64,000 nucleotides of DNA, taken from assembly GCA_022592445.1 (NCBI GenBank), contig JABYQR010000001.1, positions 517,060-581,059 on the forward strand, in the 5' to 3' direction. How positions within the stretch are numbered: position 1 is the first letter of the stretch; every line of letters starts with the position of its first letter. A program made the position numbers and the translations under genes. The notes beneath the pieces were generated by a model that was given only the letters and a program-made list of their open reading frames with translations, searched no databases and had not been told where the DNA came from. Below, one piece after another: positions 12,097-25,931 of this stretch. This DNA comes from Cytidiella melzeri. Lineage: Eukaryota; Basidiomycota; Agaricomycetes; Polyporales; Irpicaceae.

Positions 12097-13224
12097 GGTG
12101 GCAAGATGGAGGAGAAAGATCTCGGAAGATGATGGAGTTCCAGCGCAGATTTGAACTCCGACAGTATTTTCCGCTCTGCTCCAAATGTCGACACTTGAGT
12201 ACTTGTTTTAGTAACACTACCGCAAACGAGCTCACTTACTGTACTGTAGGATGTCTCTATTTAGCTCCTATGTGCAATAATAAGAATGCTGACTGGTATG
12301 TCGCAGTGCGCAGTCGAGAGGAGCGATCTTGCTGATATAGATGATCCGTCATGCACATCTGAGATTCCTTCGTCGGGAAAATAGCATTAGACGCCTTGCG
12401 GTCCTCGCGCGCACGGGTCGACCGCTGCTAAGTAGCTATAATGTAGTTTCATGCGTCAATGTATGCGCCAGCCAAGCAATGATATGAGCAGAATTATCCT
12501 AAAATCTTACAAGTCATACCTCAGTACTGGTAACTGCAAGCCACTTCTCTCATTTCTACGGCCAACTGCCAGACTGAGGCTGATGGGTCTGCAGGCGGGA
12601 AGAAATCGGGAGGATGGGAACCGTGGTGTTCCCAAGCAGGCATAGTCTCTGCAGGCTGATAGAACGAAGGTGCCTGCGACTGATCCCGTCTCACAATCGG
12701 AGCAAACGCGGCGGCGACGCTATAGATTCTTGCGGGTTTGGCTTGCAGTCAATGTACTCGGCGGTGTACAGTAGAGGGTGACAATGCTCACCAAAGACAT
12801 ACATTCGTGGTCTGAGCAATGAAAGTTCAAAGCGATGAGAGACGATGGCACTGGAATGTCACAATATGTGACAGTCGCAATCAAAAGTGGTAACTACGCC
12901 CCAGTCACGTCTCCGGTGACGGAGTGACAGAGGCCGTCACTCGGTCCTCAATCTTCCTCCTCGTCGCTGTCGTTGTCGTTGTCGTCGACCACAGCGTTTG
13001 GCCAGTCGTCGAGGACGGCACAGGGCTCATCTTTTCAAGTCTCCTTTTTCTTCCATATCTCTCCTTCATCTTCTTTCAAAAATCGCTGTTTTGGGTGCGT
13101 ATCAGTGTTGGGCATTGAACGTGGTGAACATTGACCTTCCTCCCTCCAGCGAGGGCAGACTTTTTCTCTTTAGGTCTGCGCATCTTCCCTTCTTGCTGTA
13201 AGCAATCTGCACAGACACCAGTCA
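12097..13224. other. Intergenic region between divergent genes
   Basis: No gene recognised. It holds the presumed promoters of the amidase (minus) and the Bni4-like gene (plus). CT-rich runs around 13020-13200 (for example CTTCCTCCCTCC) look like a fungal pyrimidine-rich leader before the ATG at 13225. Confidence 0.5.
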
Positions 13225-16006
13225 ATGGCCGTTCTCGCACCTCAAGACTGGCAGCCACCACGAGATCTTTCAATGGACGCGCCTACCAACACAATCAACA
13301 CCTCTGTGCCACGACAGCGCTCCTCGCCAGCGAACGACCACTCTGCAGCATCGACTCCTGTCTCACAACAGCCGTATCCCTATCCTGTACAGCAGCAACA
13401 GGCAGGATGGACGCCTCCGCATCCCCAACAACCATATTATCCCTCTTTTTATCAAAATCATCACCAACAAGCTTACCAACTCCATGCTCACCCGCCCCCG
13501 GGCCAGATGCATGCTCAATCTCCATATTATGACCCCACTAATGCTCAGTTCGCTCAATGGGCCTATCAGCAAATGATGTTCAACGCCCACCAGGCTCATC
13601 AAATGTCCCACGTTCCCTCACCTCAACATCCTGCTCAGCGCAGTCGCACTGGAAGCGCTAGTACAAGCGATTACTTTGTCCCTCCGCAAGTACCAGCCTA
13701 CAGTCCTTTTCCAAGTGGAACACCGCCAGCGCACCCGCCTCAGCTACCCAATTCGTATTCCTCTGCGCCGAGTGACCAATCGCCTCATCAGACCCAATAT
13801 AATGGTTACCACCCTTATCGTCGTCCCAATCGTCAAGGTTCCCAACACCTCGAGTCCCCACAGACTACTCCCAGCGGGGATTGGCGCACAGGATCATTCC
13901 AACCGCCGTATGCTCGCACGGATGCCGCTGGCTCGTCAACGTCGGTCAATTCGGCTTCCTCTCACTCCGGCAGCTCCCGCCATCGTACCAACAGTCTCCA
14001 AAGTTCCTCTCCACAGCCTACAAGCAGTACGAAGCCTCCCTCGTCGGCTGGAAGTGTAAGAGGTACCAGCAATGTTGCATCGAGCTCAGGCCCTGCCGCA
14101 AATCCAACTCGTCCCCACCAACGCACAACATCTTCCTCATCTAGCTCTTCATCAGCAACATCTCGTCCGTCGGTCTCTTCTCCTTCTGCTATATCTGTAC
14201 CATCCCCCGCATCCTCCACACTACGTAAACCGTCGCCGTTATCTCAGGGCACTTTCACCGCTGCTGAGAAGCGCATGTCCCGAGACGATAGCGATCTTGC
14301 AGCAATGCTAGAGCCCACACCAGGTGTGCGTAGTGGTGGGCTCAAGGGACGATTGCGCCGGGCGCTCTCGCTTAATGCTGGTGCTACCCTGCGCGAAGAA
14401 GACGAGGAAGAGCGACCGCAGAACGGATCATCTCGTCGGACCACTACCGTTAGCAGTTCAAGCTCGACTGTGCTAGGTGATGATGAGAGCACGGCAACCG
14501 TACAGAAGAAGAAGTCCAAGTCTTTGTTCAACTCGCGCTTGAACCGTTCTACGGATAACATCTCCTTATCATCGACCATGTCATCGGCGTCTATGGTCAT
14601 ACGCAAGCTTGGAAACATTGGTAAACTGACGAGGCGCAACTCTCTAGCGGGTATCACGTCGCTGTTCAAGGACAAGAAGGATAAAGAGGGTGGTAAGGAA
14701 GAAGGCAAGGAAGCTGCAGAGGTCGGCGCGAAGAAGGGCAAGAAGAAGAAGGACGGGAAGGGACAAGTCTCAGAGCCTAGTGTCTCCCTTGCTACCGCGG
14801 AGCTGGACCCCGCCGAATGGTCGCCGGAAATGAATGGACTTAGCCCCGCCGCTAGGCTTGCTAGGCAGCATACACTCAAAAGCAACGCCGAGGCTGCTGC
14901 CAGGGCTAAGTCCGAGCAGGAGACCAAGGCTGCATCTGCAATCAAGGGCAGTAGTGTGCCAGGTCCCTGGGAAAGGAACACCACCACACGACAGGCGGAG
15001 AATGTATCTGGAAAAGGCCTGACGAGGATTACTGAGGATGGTTCCAGGGTGCTCGTGGAGGACGACGATTCGGATAGCGAGGATGGTCATGGTGAACCCG
15101 GCATGTATAATCAGAGCACGGAGGGCTGGGACGAGGATGACGACGACTGGGGCGAGGCGCAGGATGAGGACGTCACTATTCGGCAAAGCTTGGAATTTGC
15201 ACACTTGGATGATGAGGAGATGGAGCCGTGGGCGATCAATATTAGGCGAAGTGAAGAACGGACGCGGAAACCAGCAAAAGGTATCTTGAAGAGTGAGTCG
15301 CATATTACCTACTTTTACTCTTGGTCTGATCTCACCTCTATTACAGTGCGACCAGATGGGTCAAGTTACGATCAAGAGGCATATTCTGGGCGATCGAACC
15401 AATTGCTGGGTCGTAACCGTTCGAACTCGTACAATTCTACCCCTTCACACGGGCCTGAACTTGGACCACTTGCTCACATCCCTTCTCCTGATCCCGACCA
15501 CATTGATGGATTGCACAAGCACGCTCATGCTACGCCCTCTTCTACCCAATCCCCCTTCCTACCTCCGCTGTCCTTCGACACGAAGAGTTCCTTGACTGAG
15601 TCCACGAAAGACTCTGACACGAACACCGTGCGGGCACCGAGTCCGGAGAAGGCGTTCTTCAATCACCCCAATTCGTCTGCTCCAGCGCTGTCGAACATGT
15701 TCTCTTCCAACCCGCCCACCTTGACACAGCGCTCCGCCACCGCACCAGCGAAGCGACTGGCCTTTGCGACCAATCTTTCTGTCTACGACACTTTCCCTGC
15801 TACAGTGTACGACAGACGGAGTGAGCCTGCTACCTGGAGTCGATTGACGCCGACGTTGGCGCAGCGTATCAAGGAAGAGTTGAATTCCTACAAGATGGAG
15901 GAGATGGAAGTGCATGCCTCTAGTCGTATACAGTGCGTGCAGTTCTACTCGTTGTGTGCTACCTACTGACCCAGTACCCTCACCCAGCACCCAATTCTTT
16001 GTGTAG
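13225..16006 (+). CDS. BNI4: Bni4-like PP1 (Glc7) targeting protein
   Basis: Long disordered Ser/Pro/Gln-rich protein of about 900 residues. The informative part is the C-terminus: KRLAFATNLSVYDTF (an RVxF-like PP1-docking region, about 15748-15792), YDRR, then LTPTLAQRIKEELNSYKMEE and EVHASSRIHTQFF. That arrangement is characteristic of Bni4, which in yeast brings the PP1 catalytic subunit to the bud neck for chitin deposition. An internal basic segment (TRRNSLAGITSLFKD) and acidic patches precede a KGILK motif. Introns: 15293-15346 (54 nt, GTGAGT to ACAG, frame-neutral) and 15933-15987 (GTGCGT to CCAG), the latter leading to the true end FFV-TAG at 16006. ATG at 13225 was chosen as the first in frame; 13273 is an alternative. 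The function is inferred from the C-terminal block only. Confidence 0.72.
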
Positions 16007-16783
16007 ACTTCTTCGATAGGGATCAAAGTGCCCATGTTCAACATCTTCTGCGATGGCTCTACAGTCGATATATTGATCTAGCTACTGTATTCAACTCGTC
16101 ATTCTCCCCCAACTCATCAACCGCCCAAACCAAGATGTTTCCCAATGCCTGTGTGGATCAGCATCCTCCGATCTCATATCAAGTTATACCCGTCAATTCT
16201 CAGTCTCACTGGTCTCAATCCCCCTCATGTGTAGTATTATTCGCGCACAGCGTGCGCTTCATTCAATCGTGGCTATCCCTTCTCTTGCATTTGAACAAAT
16301 ATGGGACGGACTTTATGGAAGCTGCCCGCCTTTCTGATTTTGTTTCTAGCTAACATTTCGATGTTTATCATGCTCAAGTTCTCTTTATTGTGTTTCCCTG
16401 TGTCGTCGTACAGTGAATTTATTTCTCATTACATCTCCGCCACTTAGAGCGTACGACGACCATGGTCGGTTGGGAGCAGTATACAGCAAGTTCCGATGAT
16501 TTCAGAAAGCGATTTTACTACAGCGTGAAAAACCAAGATGATGATGACAACAGTTACAGCAAGAAGGACAAAGATGTGCACAGATTGTGGTATGACGAAG
16601 AGGATGGGTGGTGAGATGTGCGGGGTATACAACACAACGTGGTGGGTGGGATTTCTATGCAAGACTACAACGTAAAACAAGAAAGCGGCATAGATTCCAA
16701 GAAAACGAACACATTTCAATGTCGGGAGATGTTGGTGCGCAGTGGGGGAAAAAACCGAAAATACAACATGATAGCAGCTTCCT
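16007..16783. other. Intergenic region between convergent genes
   Basis: 3' flanks of the Bni4-like gene and the RNA-dependent RNA polymerase gene. No gene recognised; short ORFs have no domain content. Confidence 0.5.
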
Positions 16784-19700
16784 TCATGATCCGTTGATAA
16801 AGCGTTTGTGACAATAGAACGTCTCGTACGAGGTCGAGGCGACGGACTTCTCGCGCCCGTTCGATACTGCTTGAGCCTTGATCGCACATAGCTGGCGGTA
16901 CGCCACGTCGAAGGGAAACCGGTACTTGCGCTTCTCGCAGCCGACGATGTACGCATACGATGCTTTGAGTCGTGCGATCTCGTTCGCGCTGCGCACTGAG
17001 CAGAAGGGGCGTGGGTCGGGATCGGTGGCGAAGCTCAGCGAGAGCGACCGGAGGATATCCTGTCTCTTCCGGATATCCATGTCGGTGAAGGTGTTGGAGG
17101 ATTTGGACGGGTCCGGGTTCGAGTTATGGTCTGTCTTAGCCGTACGTTTTTTCCAGTCATCGAATACTTTCCTGACGTGGGTCTCGATTGCCTTCAGCAT
17201 ACTTGCGAGAGTTTCGCTGCTTGAACCCTCGGTCATCATTTGGGTCATTCTTGCACGCGTTTCGATCCCTACATAGTCCGCTTCAATGAGCCTCCTCGCC
17301 TGTGCGACGAATTCATTCCTCTCTGCTTGAACTTTCGTAAGCATATGCTCGAATTCGAGCCAGGGTCGGACAAGGTCCTCATCGCGGCGCACTTCGTCGC
17401 TGTTGGCAAGTCGAGATTCGATGACAGCGAGCTGGGCAGAATGCTCCTTCTTCACTTCTTCCTTGAGCACGTCCATGATGAACGTCGGGAGGTGCGTTGC
17501 TCGTTTTGGAGGAGCCAAATTCGACGAATTCACGGTCTTCTTCTTTTTCTTCGACTCACCAACAAGCTGTTTCCAGTCTGGTTGCTTGCTGTACAGATTC
17601 CGGTCGCAATTCTGCTTCTCGCGCTTGATCGAAACTCCAGTCTTTATGCCATCAAGGACAGAACAGAATCTGCAGATATCAATGAAGTCAGCCCTCGAAG
17701 GTATCAGCAAAAAGGGGAAGACGTACATGTATGCAAGGCGAACCGTTTCAGGATGATCGTATCCGTTCACGTAGATTGAGTTCTCCCAGTACGTAGAATA
17801 CGTGCCAACCACAGCGGGATCTCTAAGCTGGGCCAGTAAGAAAGACTGCAGCTCAGATATCTGGCGAGGGATCGATGTATCGGGTGGTACCCGTATCCGG
17901 AAGTCTTCTGCGGTTTCAATAGCTTTCGATACATATTCGGATACAGAAGCTGGCTCCTTAGCAAAACTCTTGTCTGCACATTTGAAATGCTCGAGCAGGC
18001 TGGGCTCCCAGTACGCAGACATCAGATCCCCGTCATAATCGCCTATGATATATCAGTCGCGAATTCGGTGAGCCTTCCACCAGGGTGCGCTATGAGAACG
18101 TACCACCGCCGGTCATGCTCGCGAGATGACAGTCAAGTCTTTCGCCGTTGACGATGTGGCCCTTTGTCGAAACGACGATGACATCGTCGTAGTTTCTCAG
18201 CTCCGGTCGCAAGACACCCGTAGCCTGAAGAGGCCCATTATCAACGTCAGGCACAGCAAGTCCGATAAAGCATCGCTTACCTTCTGGATGTCACTTGGTA
18301 CTTTGCATGGGTGACGAGTCAACTACGCCAAAGTAAGTGACGAAATGAGCCAAAAAATATCGCCTAACATACGAGCAGAGGGCCAAGAATCATATTGGTA
18401 GGTACACCATCTGGGCCTTGAACTCTTTTTGTTGAAAATTTGATTTGACATTCTCCAGGATTCAGGACACCTACAGGATCTACAAAGTCTGCTCTCAGCA
18501 GTGTCAGGACAAGAGAATGTTGAACACCAACCAGGAATGACGAAAGCGGTACATGAGAGCTGAACTTTGATGTGGAATTTTGTTGCTAACGATGTGAGCG
18601 ATTTTTTGGCAACTCGTAGTAGTTTGTCCCTGAGAAGGGAGCACGTCGATGGACTGAACCCCGAGTCCAGCAGTCCCATGCACGTCTCTTCGAGAGAAGA
18701 GGGCTGACCGCTGATAGGGTCATCCCACCAGGCTGTGGATGATTCACGCCCAACTTCCATCAAGGCCAAATCGTCGTCCGCAATGCAGTCGCTATCGACC
18801 GGTTCCTCGTAATCCTCGTAAATGTATCCTTTTGCACGCGCCGACCCAGCATGCTGTCGAGCAAGCCTGGCAGATACAACGTTGCCCTCCCTGGAGATAT
18901 TCTCTCGCAGCTTAGACAAGCCGTTTGGCCCATCCCAGAGTGTGAGCATTTCCACCTTTCTGGCAAAGGACTCCTTCATCATATCCCGAAACGTCGTCGC
19001 AGGCACTCCATTTTCAGCCAGATTTATTATCGTCTCTGAGGAAAGCTGCGCTGGGGTTTTCATGTGAGAGGACCGCAAGAAGTCAACGGTGTAATGCGCA
19101 ACGTCATCGTCCGACTCGGCGTATACGATCTTCTGCTGGTACTTCCGAATCCATACAATTGGTCGCTTGTCTGGCGTCGGCGAGGCATGGTCAGGATGGA
19201 TTGTGAGTAAACCCTATCGGTGCGTCAGCATCGATCATGTAAATTCTCCCGGGAGCTCACTTTCGCTCCGTTAATCCGGACTTGCACTGCAGTAGGATAT
19301 GTCACCCATCGAAAGCATTCACACAGCAGGGAGAACAAATTCCCATTTGCAAGGCCGCATCCGTCGGTCATCGTAAACTCGGAAGGCACTTTCGTCTTGC
19401 CAACATATGCGTCCGCCACTGTCAGTTGAGCCCTGTCAGCAGACTGTTGATCCCGAAAGGCCACAATGAAACAGACCGATATCATCAATTACTAACAAGT
19501 CCTCCTTTGCAATCCTAACACTAGGAACGGAGTTCGACAGCCCGAGGGCAAAACGAGAGGCCCACTTCGCCATGTGCTGTAAAAATAGTGAGTATCTGCA
19601 TGCGACGAATAAGTCTGGTTAAGTTACCTGGTCAGAATTGAGCTTCAAGGGGTTATGCCACCGTAGGAAATCCAGCAGGGACATGTCCAGAGGATTTTGT

Positions 19701-21092
19701 GCGCTGGTTGAAGGCTGTATCCTGTACGATTCCATGCTCCCGAGAGTTTCCTGGTAGACTTCATTTGTCTGGACCAGGAAGACGCTGCCTTCCTTTGCAT
19801 AGAACGCGCGAAATACACGTGTGAAGATGACGAAAGGACGCTTGAAGAAACGTTCCAAAGCAGCGTTCGAGTTGGGAGAGAAAACCTTCTCATGTAAGCG
19901 TACGCGAATGAAGCGTTTAGACCCAAACCGGCGCGTGAAACGATTGGAAGAGCCGAGAGATGGGGTTTCTAGGGTGAGTTGATACGGCTCCAAGCTTGTA
20001 CTTGGGGAGTTCTTCGTCACCTTTGCGGTAAAGTGTATTTTGCCACCGTACCAGTCCTTGCACTCGTCTTGAAAATAGACATCTCTTGCCTTAATTGCAC
20101 GGCTCTCATGTTCTTCTTCTCTGTCTAATTCTTCCCAAGGTGCCTAAAATATTGAAGCGTTATCGTACAGGCTTCCGTGCGATGAGATTTTCCAAAAGGC
20201 TTACCTTTGCTGCTCTCTCCTGTGCAAAAGCCTTTTCTAAAGTCGGATCCAATTTGCGTTGCGTATGCGCCGCCAAATCTTTACGTCTCGCATCCTCAAC
20301 AACACGAGAAACGGCAGGTGCCGCTATAACATTAGGTTCGTTTGCGTAGGCTTTGAGGTCGGACAAAGAGAGATTATCTTTTGGGGTGCCGTTCGACAGT
20401 AGTCGTGCCACCTCCCACCAAAAGCCAACAGGCATTCCGGTGAAAAAACTGCTGAATCTTGTGTCGTACGCCTACGCAAAGATGAGACGATCAGACAAGA
20501 ATCCTGCAGATCAGAATCATGTCTCTCGTACCACAACATAAGGGCTGTGTTCGTCAAAATCATCGAAGGTTGTGTGAATCTCCTTCGAGCTCGTCGAGAA
20601 GGAGTCGGCGGACGAACTCGATTTGAATAGCTTTGAGGGAGGAGCAGGGGAGGTAGATTCTGAGTTGCCAATATCTGGGGATTCCTCCCGTTTTCGCTTT
20701 GAATAAACCGGTGCATCTGTTGCATATTGTGTACAAGGGCCTGACTGGGACTGGGAGAGACCTTGGCTCTGATTGAGCTCGTGCTCTATATACTTGGTGG
20801 AATGAGATCAACGCTGAGTATGGGTAAGAAATATATGACCTGGGAGAGACAGGCAGAGTTCGTACCCATCAGGGTAGGACTCTGTACTGGCCTACAGATT
20901 TTATAGCATTAAGTTAAGGACATTAAATGTGCCAATGAAGTCCTGAAACGCACCGACGATAGACTGGATCTGGGTCTCAGGATTGTGTCCAGTTCCAGGA
21001 CAGCGTCGCCCATGACAGTGAAGAGCACACTCAACGGCTTGGAGGTCGGCGTCGTGCGATGGTGTTCTTCGTGCAATGTACAACTTGCTCAT
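16784..21092 (-). CDS. Cellular RNA-dependent RNA polymerase (QDE-1/RDR type)
   Basis: Copies single-stranded RNA into double-stranded RNA for RNA silencing. The catalytic motif DYDGD (GGDYDGDLMSAYW, Asp codons within 18026-18040) follows the family block IQKATGVLRPELRNYDDVIVV. Upstream are MTDGCGLANG (about 19340-19370) and VRINGAKG, both standard for the double-psi beta-barrel core. The C-terminal helical region runs to the TGA at 16784-16786. The N-terminal half (KDWYGGKIHF, RFGSKRFIRVRL) also fits the family. About ten short introns interrupt it. The start at 21092 (MSKLYIARR) is tentative because the first two exons are not conserved. It is divergent from Bcp1 with only 152 bp between start codons. 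Sitting in a transposon-rich window, it is a plausible silencing factor; no lesion was seen in the conserved core. Confidence 0.88.
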
Positions 21093-21244
21093 CTAGTAGT
21101 ACTGCACGATGGCAGCGACCATCTGAGACGCGGCGATCTCGGTTGCCATTAGCTCCCATTAGCGCCTGCACTGGCAGAAAACTTGACTCTGCCCACCGTG
21201 GACGTCTGTCTTGAACGACCAGCGACGCCGGCCACACGACGGTC
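21093..21244. promoter_or_regulatory. Short divergent promoter between RdRP and Bcp1 genes
   Basis: Only about 150 bp separate the two predicted start codons, so the two genes must share promoter space. No TATA box stands out. The size depends on the tentative RdRP start. Confidence 0.4.
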
Positions 21245-22322
21245 ATGTCTAAACGAAAGCAGAAAGACGACGATGGCAACGAGGACAACAGCGATGATGT
21301 ACGTAGAGACGATGAGCAGCGATCCGAAACCCAAACTCCTGCAATCTGACTCACCGGAAACCTAGTAGAGCCTCGTCAACGTCGATTTCGATTTCTTCGA
21401 TCCAAATCCGGACGTGGACTACTTGGCCTTGAAACGACTAGCAACTCAGCTCTGGCAAGGCGACGCGGAGTCATTACAAGTGCATGACTTTGCTGAGCTG
21501 GTTTTGAGCCAGCCCCAAGTGGGGACTACCATCAAGTGCGACGGAAAGGAAAGCGACCCGTACGCGTTTCTGACGGTGGTAAACGTCCATGTCCACCAGG
21601 TGCGTTACGTTGCCAGTCTGATGATTGGTCGCCTACACACTGACGCTCCGCAGACTCGGCCGTTCGTGAAAGCTCTGATAGATTATGTACTCAACAAATC
21701 CTCCGGAAACCCTATGTTCCATGCAGCCCTCAAGGACTTACTAGGACCACAAGATCTTCAGTCACACAACCATCTCGCCTTCGTGTTCTCTGAGAGGCTA
21801 ATGAACATGCCGGTACAGCTGATGCCTGTCATGTACAAAATGCTCAGTGAGGAGATCCAATGGGCACTCGACGACGTGCGTGTCTCAAATCGACCTTTGC
21901 GCGTGATACTCACTGTCTCCTCTTCAGAACGAGCCTTTCAAGTTTTCTCATTACCTCTTTCTATCACAAACCTGTAAACTCTCGGCTGAAGAGGTGGCAG
22001 AGCTTGACCATAGGGTCCCGCCTTCAAAGAAGCAGAGGGCGGCAGTGATCTCGAGCAATGAGCCGAAAATAATCCCTATACACCCAGAGGACGAGCAAAT
22101 TCTACAGGTACGGGTGGAGCTCTCAAAGTCGACCCTCCATGTTCTAACACAGCATAGCTTGCTACCTCCACTGTCGATTTTACATACTCAACGGCAGTTC
22201 AGCGAGACAGCGACTCGCTCGGCCTGGATCTAGGAGGCAGACTGATGTTGATGCCTGCCGAACGCCTACCTCAACTCGTGAATGCTCTAGCAGAGGCCTA
22301 CCCCCCGCCGCAAAGTCCTTGA
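21245..22322 (+). CDS. BCP1: Bcp1/BCCIP-family nuclear export and ribosomal chaperone protein
   Basis: Belongs to the BCCIP/Bcp1 family (nuclear; in yeast needed for export of a lipid kinase and as chaperone of ribosomal protein uL14). Exon 1 (21245-21298) encodes a short acidic start, MSKRKQKDDDGNED. The core VDFDFFDPNPDVDY, VGTTIKCDGKESDPYAFLTV, PFVKALIDYVL and NMPVQLMPVMYKML matches the family throughout. Five exons with introns 21299-21368, 21600-21653, 21876-21927 and 22108-22157 join in frame and end LPQLVNALAEAYPP...TGA at 22322. Full family length (about 280 residues) and apparently intact. Confidence 0.9.
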
Positions 22323-22470
22323 TTGCAAGGATGTCAAAATTATATACGAAAGCGGACGCTATGTAGCACACCGTATACAGTAGTACAGAGAAATAATGAT
22401 GTCGCAGAACAAACACAAAACGAGCATGGAAGCCGTCGTACAGGGTGCTCCGAAGCAGTTACTCCGTAGG

Positions 22471-25400
22471 CTATCTGGTGATGCCCATTTTGAGCAGGGC
22501 CCCTACCACATCGACCTCGTCCCATCTTGATCCTGCAGTGGACTCGGTTGCAGCAGCCGTCTTCTTGCTTTGGATGTAGACTAGAGTATTACGGAAGTGG
22601 CGAGCGATCATTTCCGGTGTCTGTACGCTATCAAGTAGACCGGGTGGTGCACGTTGTGACGGATGAACATCAGGCGAGGAGACATTATCGATGTTCTGCG
22701 TGATGAGCTCTACGAGACTGTTGACAAACTTCGGCGTCACCTAAAAACAAAACCTCAGCAAGCCGTTCGCCATGAACACTGAACTGAACAGCTCAAAACG
22801 TACAGCTGGCGCTCCTCGGTCAAGGTAGAATAAATACTTGTCAAGAGTATCACAGTAAAGCTGCACGGTGACGATTTCCTCGATGGCAGAGTTCGCGATG
22901 CGCAGCGCTTTCTGCAAGCACTCCAGCACTCGCTTACTGTCCTGGTGAGGATACTGGTGACACTTCATAAGTATTCCAGGCGCATTCAGTACAAAACTAG
23001 AAGCACTCACGGCCTTCTTCTCCGCGCCATCTTCCTTCGGTGAAGCGGGCTTCTCTGTCTCCTTCGTAGCTACCGGCGACGCCGCGCCCTCCTCCTCCGG
23101 TGGAATCTCTTGCCACCAAAGATGACTGGCCAAATTGACGGCGGCTGCCTGATGAGGTTTCTTCAGCAACCTAGCACCGTGCAACGCCGCCTTGGTGATG
23201 AGCGTGTCGTAGTTGTCCTCACTGAACACCTTGGCAGCTTGCAATGTGCCTATGATGAGGGTGATGGCCTGCAGCTGAGCCCGACTCTCCGATATACTAT
23301 CCTCGTAAACAGAGAACGCCTGCACGTATAGGTCGTACGTGAGGTCTTCAAATTCACACTCGTCCGATATCTGTGCTGCAAGGAGGAACAAGCGCAGCGC
23401 TATTGACGGCGCTTCCACCTGAGTTGCCAATATGGAGATGAGCTGACGAACAAATTTGAGTATTGTTTGGGCTTTTGTTTGCCATTCGTCTTCCTGTGCA
23501 CGATGAAAGTTAGTATATGGTGACTTTCGGAGAAGTAAGACATACTACGTGTTCCCTATTCTTGTATCTCCGACACAACTTGATAGCGGATGTGATGAGT
23601 GCAGGATAAGTGAATCGCATGCGATCACCGCCGGTCTCGAAATGTCTTCGCGCTGTTTGCAGCAGCTGTGGTAATATAAGTATAACGGGGACTCTTTTTC
23701 AATACATACTGAACCTACCTCAAACTGCACATCGAGCGAATCTGCCCGGAATAGATGCACCATACGAGCGATCCATCCCTGCTCCTCTGCTAGCTCTTCC
23801 TTCTCGTGCAAATGCGATCCGCCTCTTCGATCTCGCCCACCGGACGGGGGGTTCGGATGAGGGGCACCGTCTTGTTGATCCTTGATGAGCACATGGCATA
23901 ACTCAAGGATGCCATCAACGTCCTCAGGAGCCTCGATGACTGTCTCATTCTTAAGTACGGACGATATAACGGCATGAGACAGTGATCGACGGGTGGAGAA
24001 CGGCTGAAGAGTGAGCAGCGGGGAATACCGCTGTAGTGCGAGGAGAGTCAGGACGGATTGGTATGAGTTGATCGGGGCCAAGAGCAATGAAGCTAGATTA
24101 GCAGTTGTTTGAGGCGCATGCAGATCGGGGCTAGTGTACGTCTTGAGAGATGCATTGACATGATAAGAACTGTAAGCGCATACCTCGTCTGGAACCCTTG
24201 TATCTTCTCGTGCGCGAAGCCAAGGACCTGGTCCACATACTCCAATCTATCCGGGTAACAGCTGAGAGAGAGGTTCGTAAGCGAGACAAGCAGGGCTGTG
24301 ATATCTTGGATTGAGAGATCGGGGCGAGCCTGACTTGATGTCAGTGATGGACAAAGTTCCCTATCATGTAGAGCGACTCACCTTGATCAACTCTACAACC
24401 TGCTCCCAAAACACTTCGAAAAGCTTCACATCCTGAGGTATCCCTCGGAATTTCTTCACGAGCTGCTCTTTCTCTTTCTCCTTCCCTTTATCCACCTTCT
24501 CTGTTTCCGACGCCGTCTTCTCCTCTGTCTCCGCATCCCCTTCTAGTGTCGTCTCCCCAGCCGAGGTTGTCTCCACAGCTGACTTCTCTGCCGCAGGACT
24601 TTGAGGCACTGATCCCCAGCCACTCGTGCTCAACTCAGTGACGGGAGTATAAGAGCCGTTGGTACCGTTGAAAGCGTGATTCTGTCGTAGTCGGGCCTTC
24701 TGTACACTGACTTTCTCAGCCAGACGCCGTGCTGCGGCTTCTTCCTGTCGCTTGGTCTCTTCAGGATCTTCATTCTCGGCTTCACGGGCAGCATACGCAG
24801 CTAATCGGTCAATCAAGGCAATGACTATGCTCTTGATATTCACTTTGGGATGCAGTTGAGCGGTTGCCGATAGGAAAGGACCGAGGGTGTGCAGATGAAA
24901 TTCGTCGGTGAATACCTTTGCAAACGGCATAGGTGTGAGCCTTAAACTTATTGAAGCCTTAACACGCACCTGAATCACGACTTCCATAAGGTATTCTTGG
25001 GCAATGACATCTTTACAGCTAACGACCTGTTGAAGTATACTTGGCAGGATCTCTGTCTGGTACATGTCGAGGTCCACGCCGTCGAGCTGGCTCAGACGGA
25101 CAAGGTTGGTGCCAACAAGGATACGCAACTCTTTCCGTTCCATTTCGCGCTTCTCGCGGTCGCGTGAATGGCCTTGGTGTTGTAATCGGACCCATAGCTT
25201 GTTCATCTCGATGAAGTTCGTGAGCACGAACGTTATCGAATCTTGCAGGTTTCCCATAGGGCTGATACAGGTTAGTACAAATGAAACTGACTGTAAGCAC
25301 TACGCACCCAGCGTCGGTACCAATTGGAAGATGATCCCTCGTCTGCCCGCTAAGATAGTGCCGCAGGAAAAGCCCACGGATGGGATGCAACACTCCCCGA

Positions 25401-25931
25401 GACATCTCCATCATATCCTTCATTATCTCCTTCACCGGCGCATCTGGGATTGACATGTACACAGACCCAACCGTAATCATGAGATAAAGGCGCGGGACGA
25501 TGTTGCCCGCATATTGTACAAGCTCATACAGGTCGGCAAGGTGGTGACGGCCTTGGGTATGGGCGTCGTATAAATAATTGGATAAATGACGAAGAGCATC
25601 GAAAACAGCCATGTCTACAGCACCGGCAAATCAGAGAAAGGCGACGCGAGAACATGTATGGCTTACAGAGTTCATAGTATTGCTTGGGCGACAGGGAGGA
25701 GGTGCGCAGCTCAGCCAGCATGAGACTTGCGCTCTTCAAAGCGTCCATGAGCTGGTCCAGCTCCTGAAGGATAGTGTCGAGTCATGGGTATTGCGTATCG
25801 CACTTTATTGAATAGTATGCACACACCAAGTACCGTCTCATTTGCTGCACCTGTATTTTGACCGTGCTCAAGGACTCACTGAGCATTTTGCCCTCCTCTA
25901 CCACGGGTGGACCTGCTACGGCCGTAGTCAT
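22471..25931 (-). CDS. VPS35: Vps35, retromer core subunit
   Basis: Cargo-recognition subunit of retromer, which returns receptors from endosomes to the Golgi. Start ATG at 25929-25931 (MTTAVAGPP). The N-terminal helices contain [22 protein letters not shown] text and the highly conserved [13 protein letters not shown] block (about 25470-25510) with [14 protein letters not shown] after it. The C-terminal alpha-solenoid continues through [27 protein letters not shown] and [16 protein letters not shown] to LKMGITR and a TAG at 22471-22473. Acidic/Lys-rich inserts near 24480-24600 and 23000-23100 are typical low-conservation loops. About ten short introns. It ends 148 bp from the convergent Bcp1 stop. 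Confidence 0.93.

Noticed and set aside
14244..14987. 247-codon minus-strand ORF
   Set aside because: Antisense shadow of the Ser/Lys-rich Bni4-like coding region.
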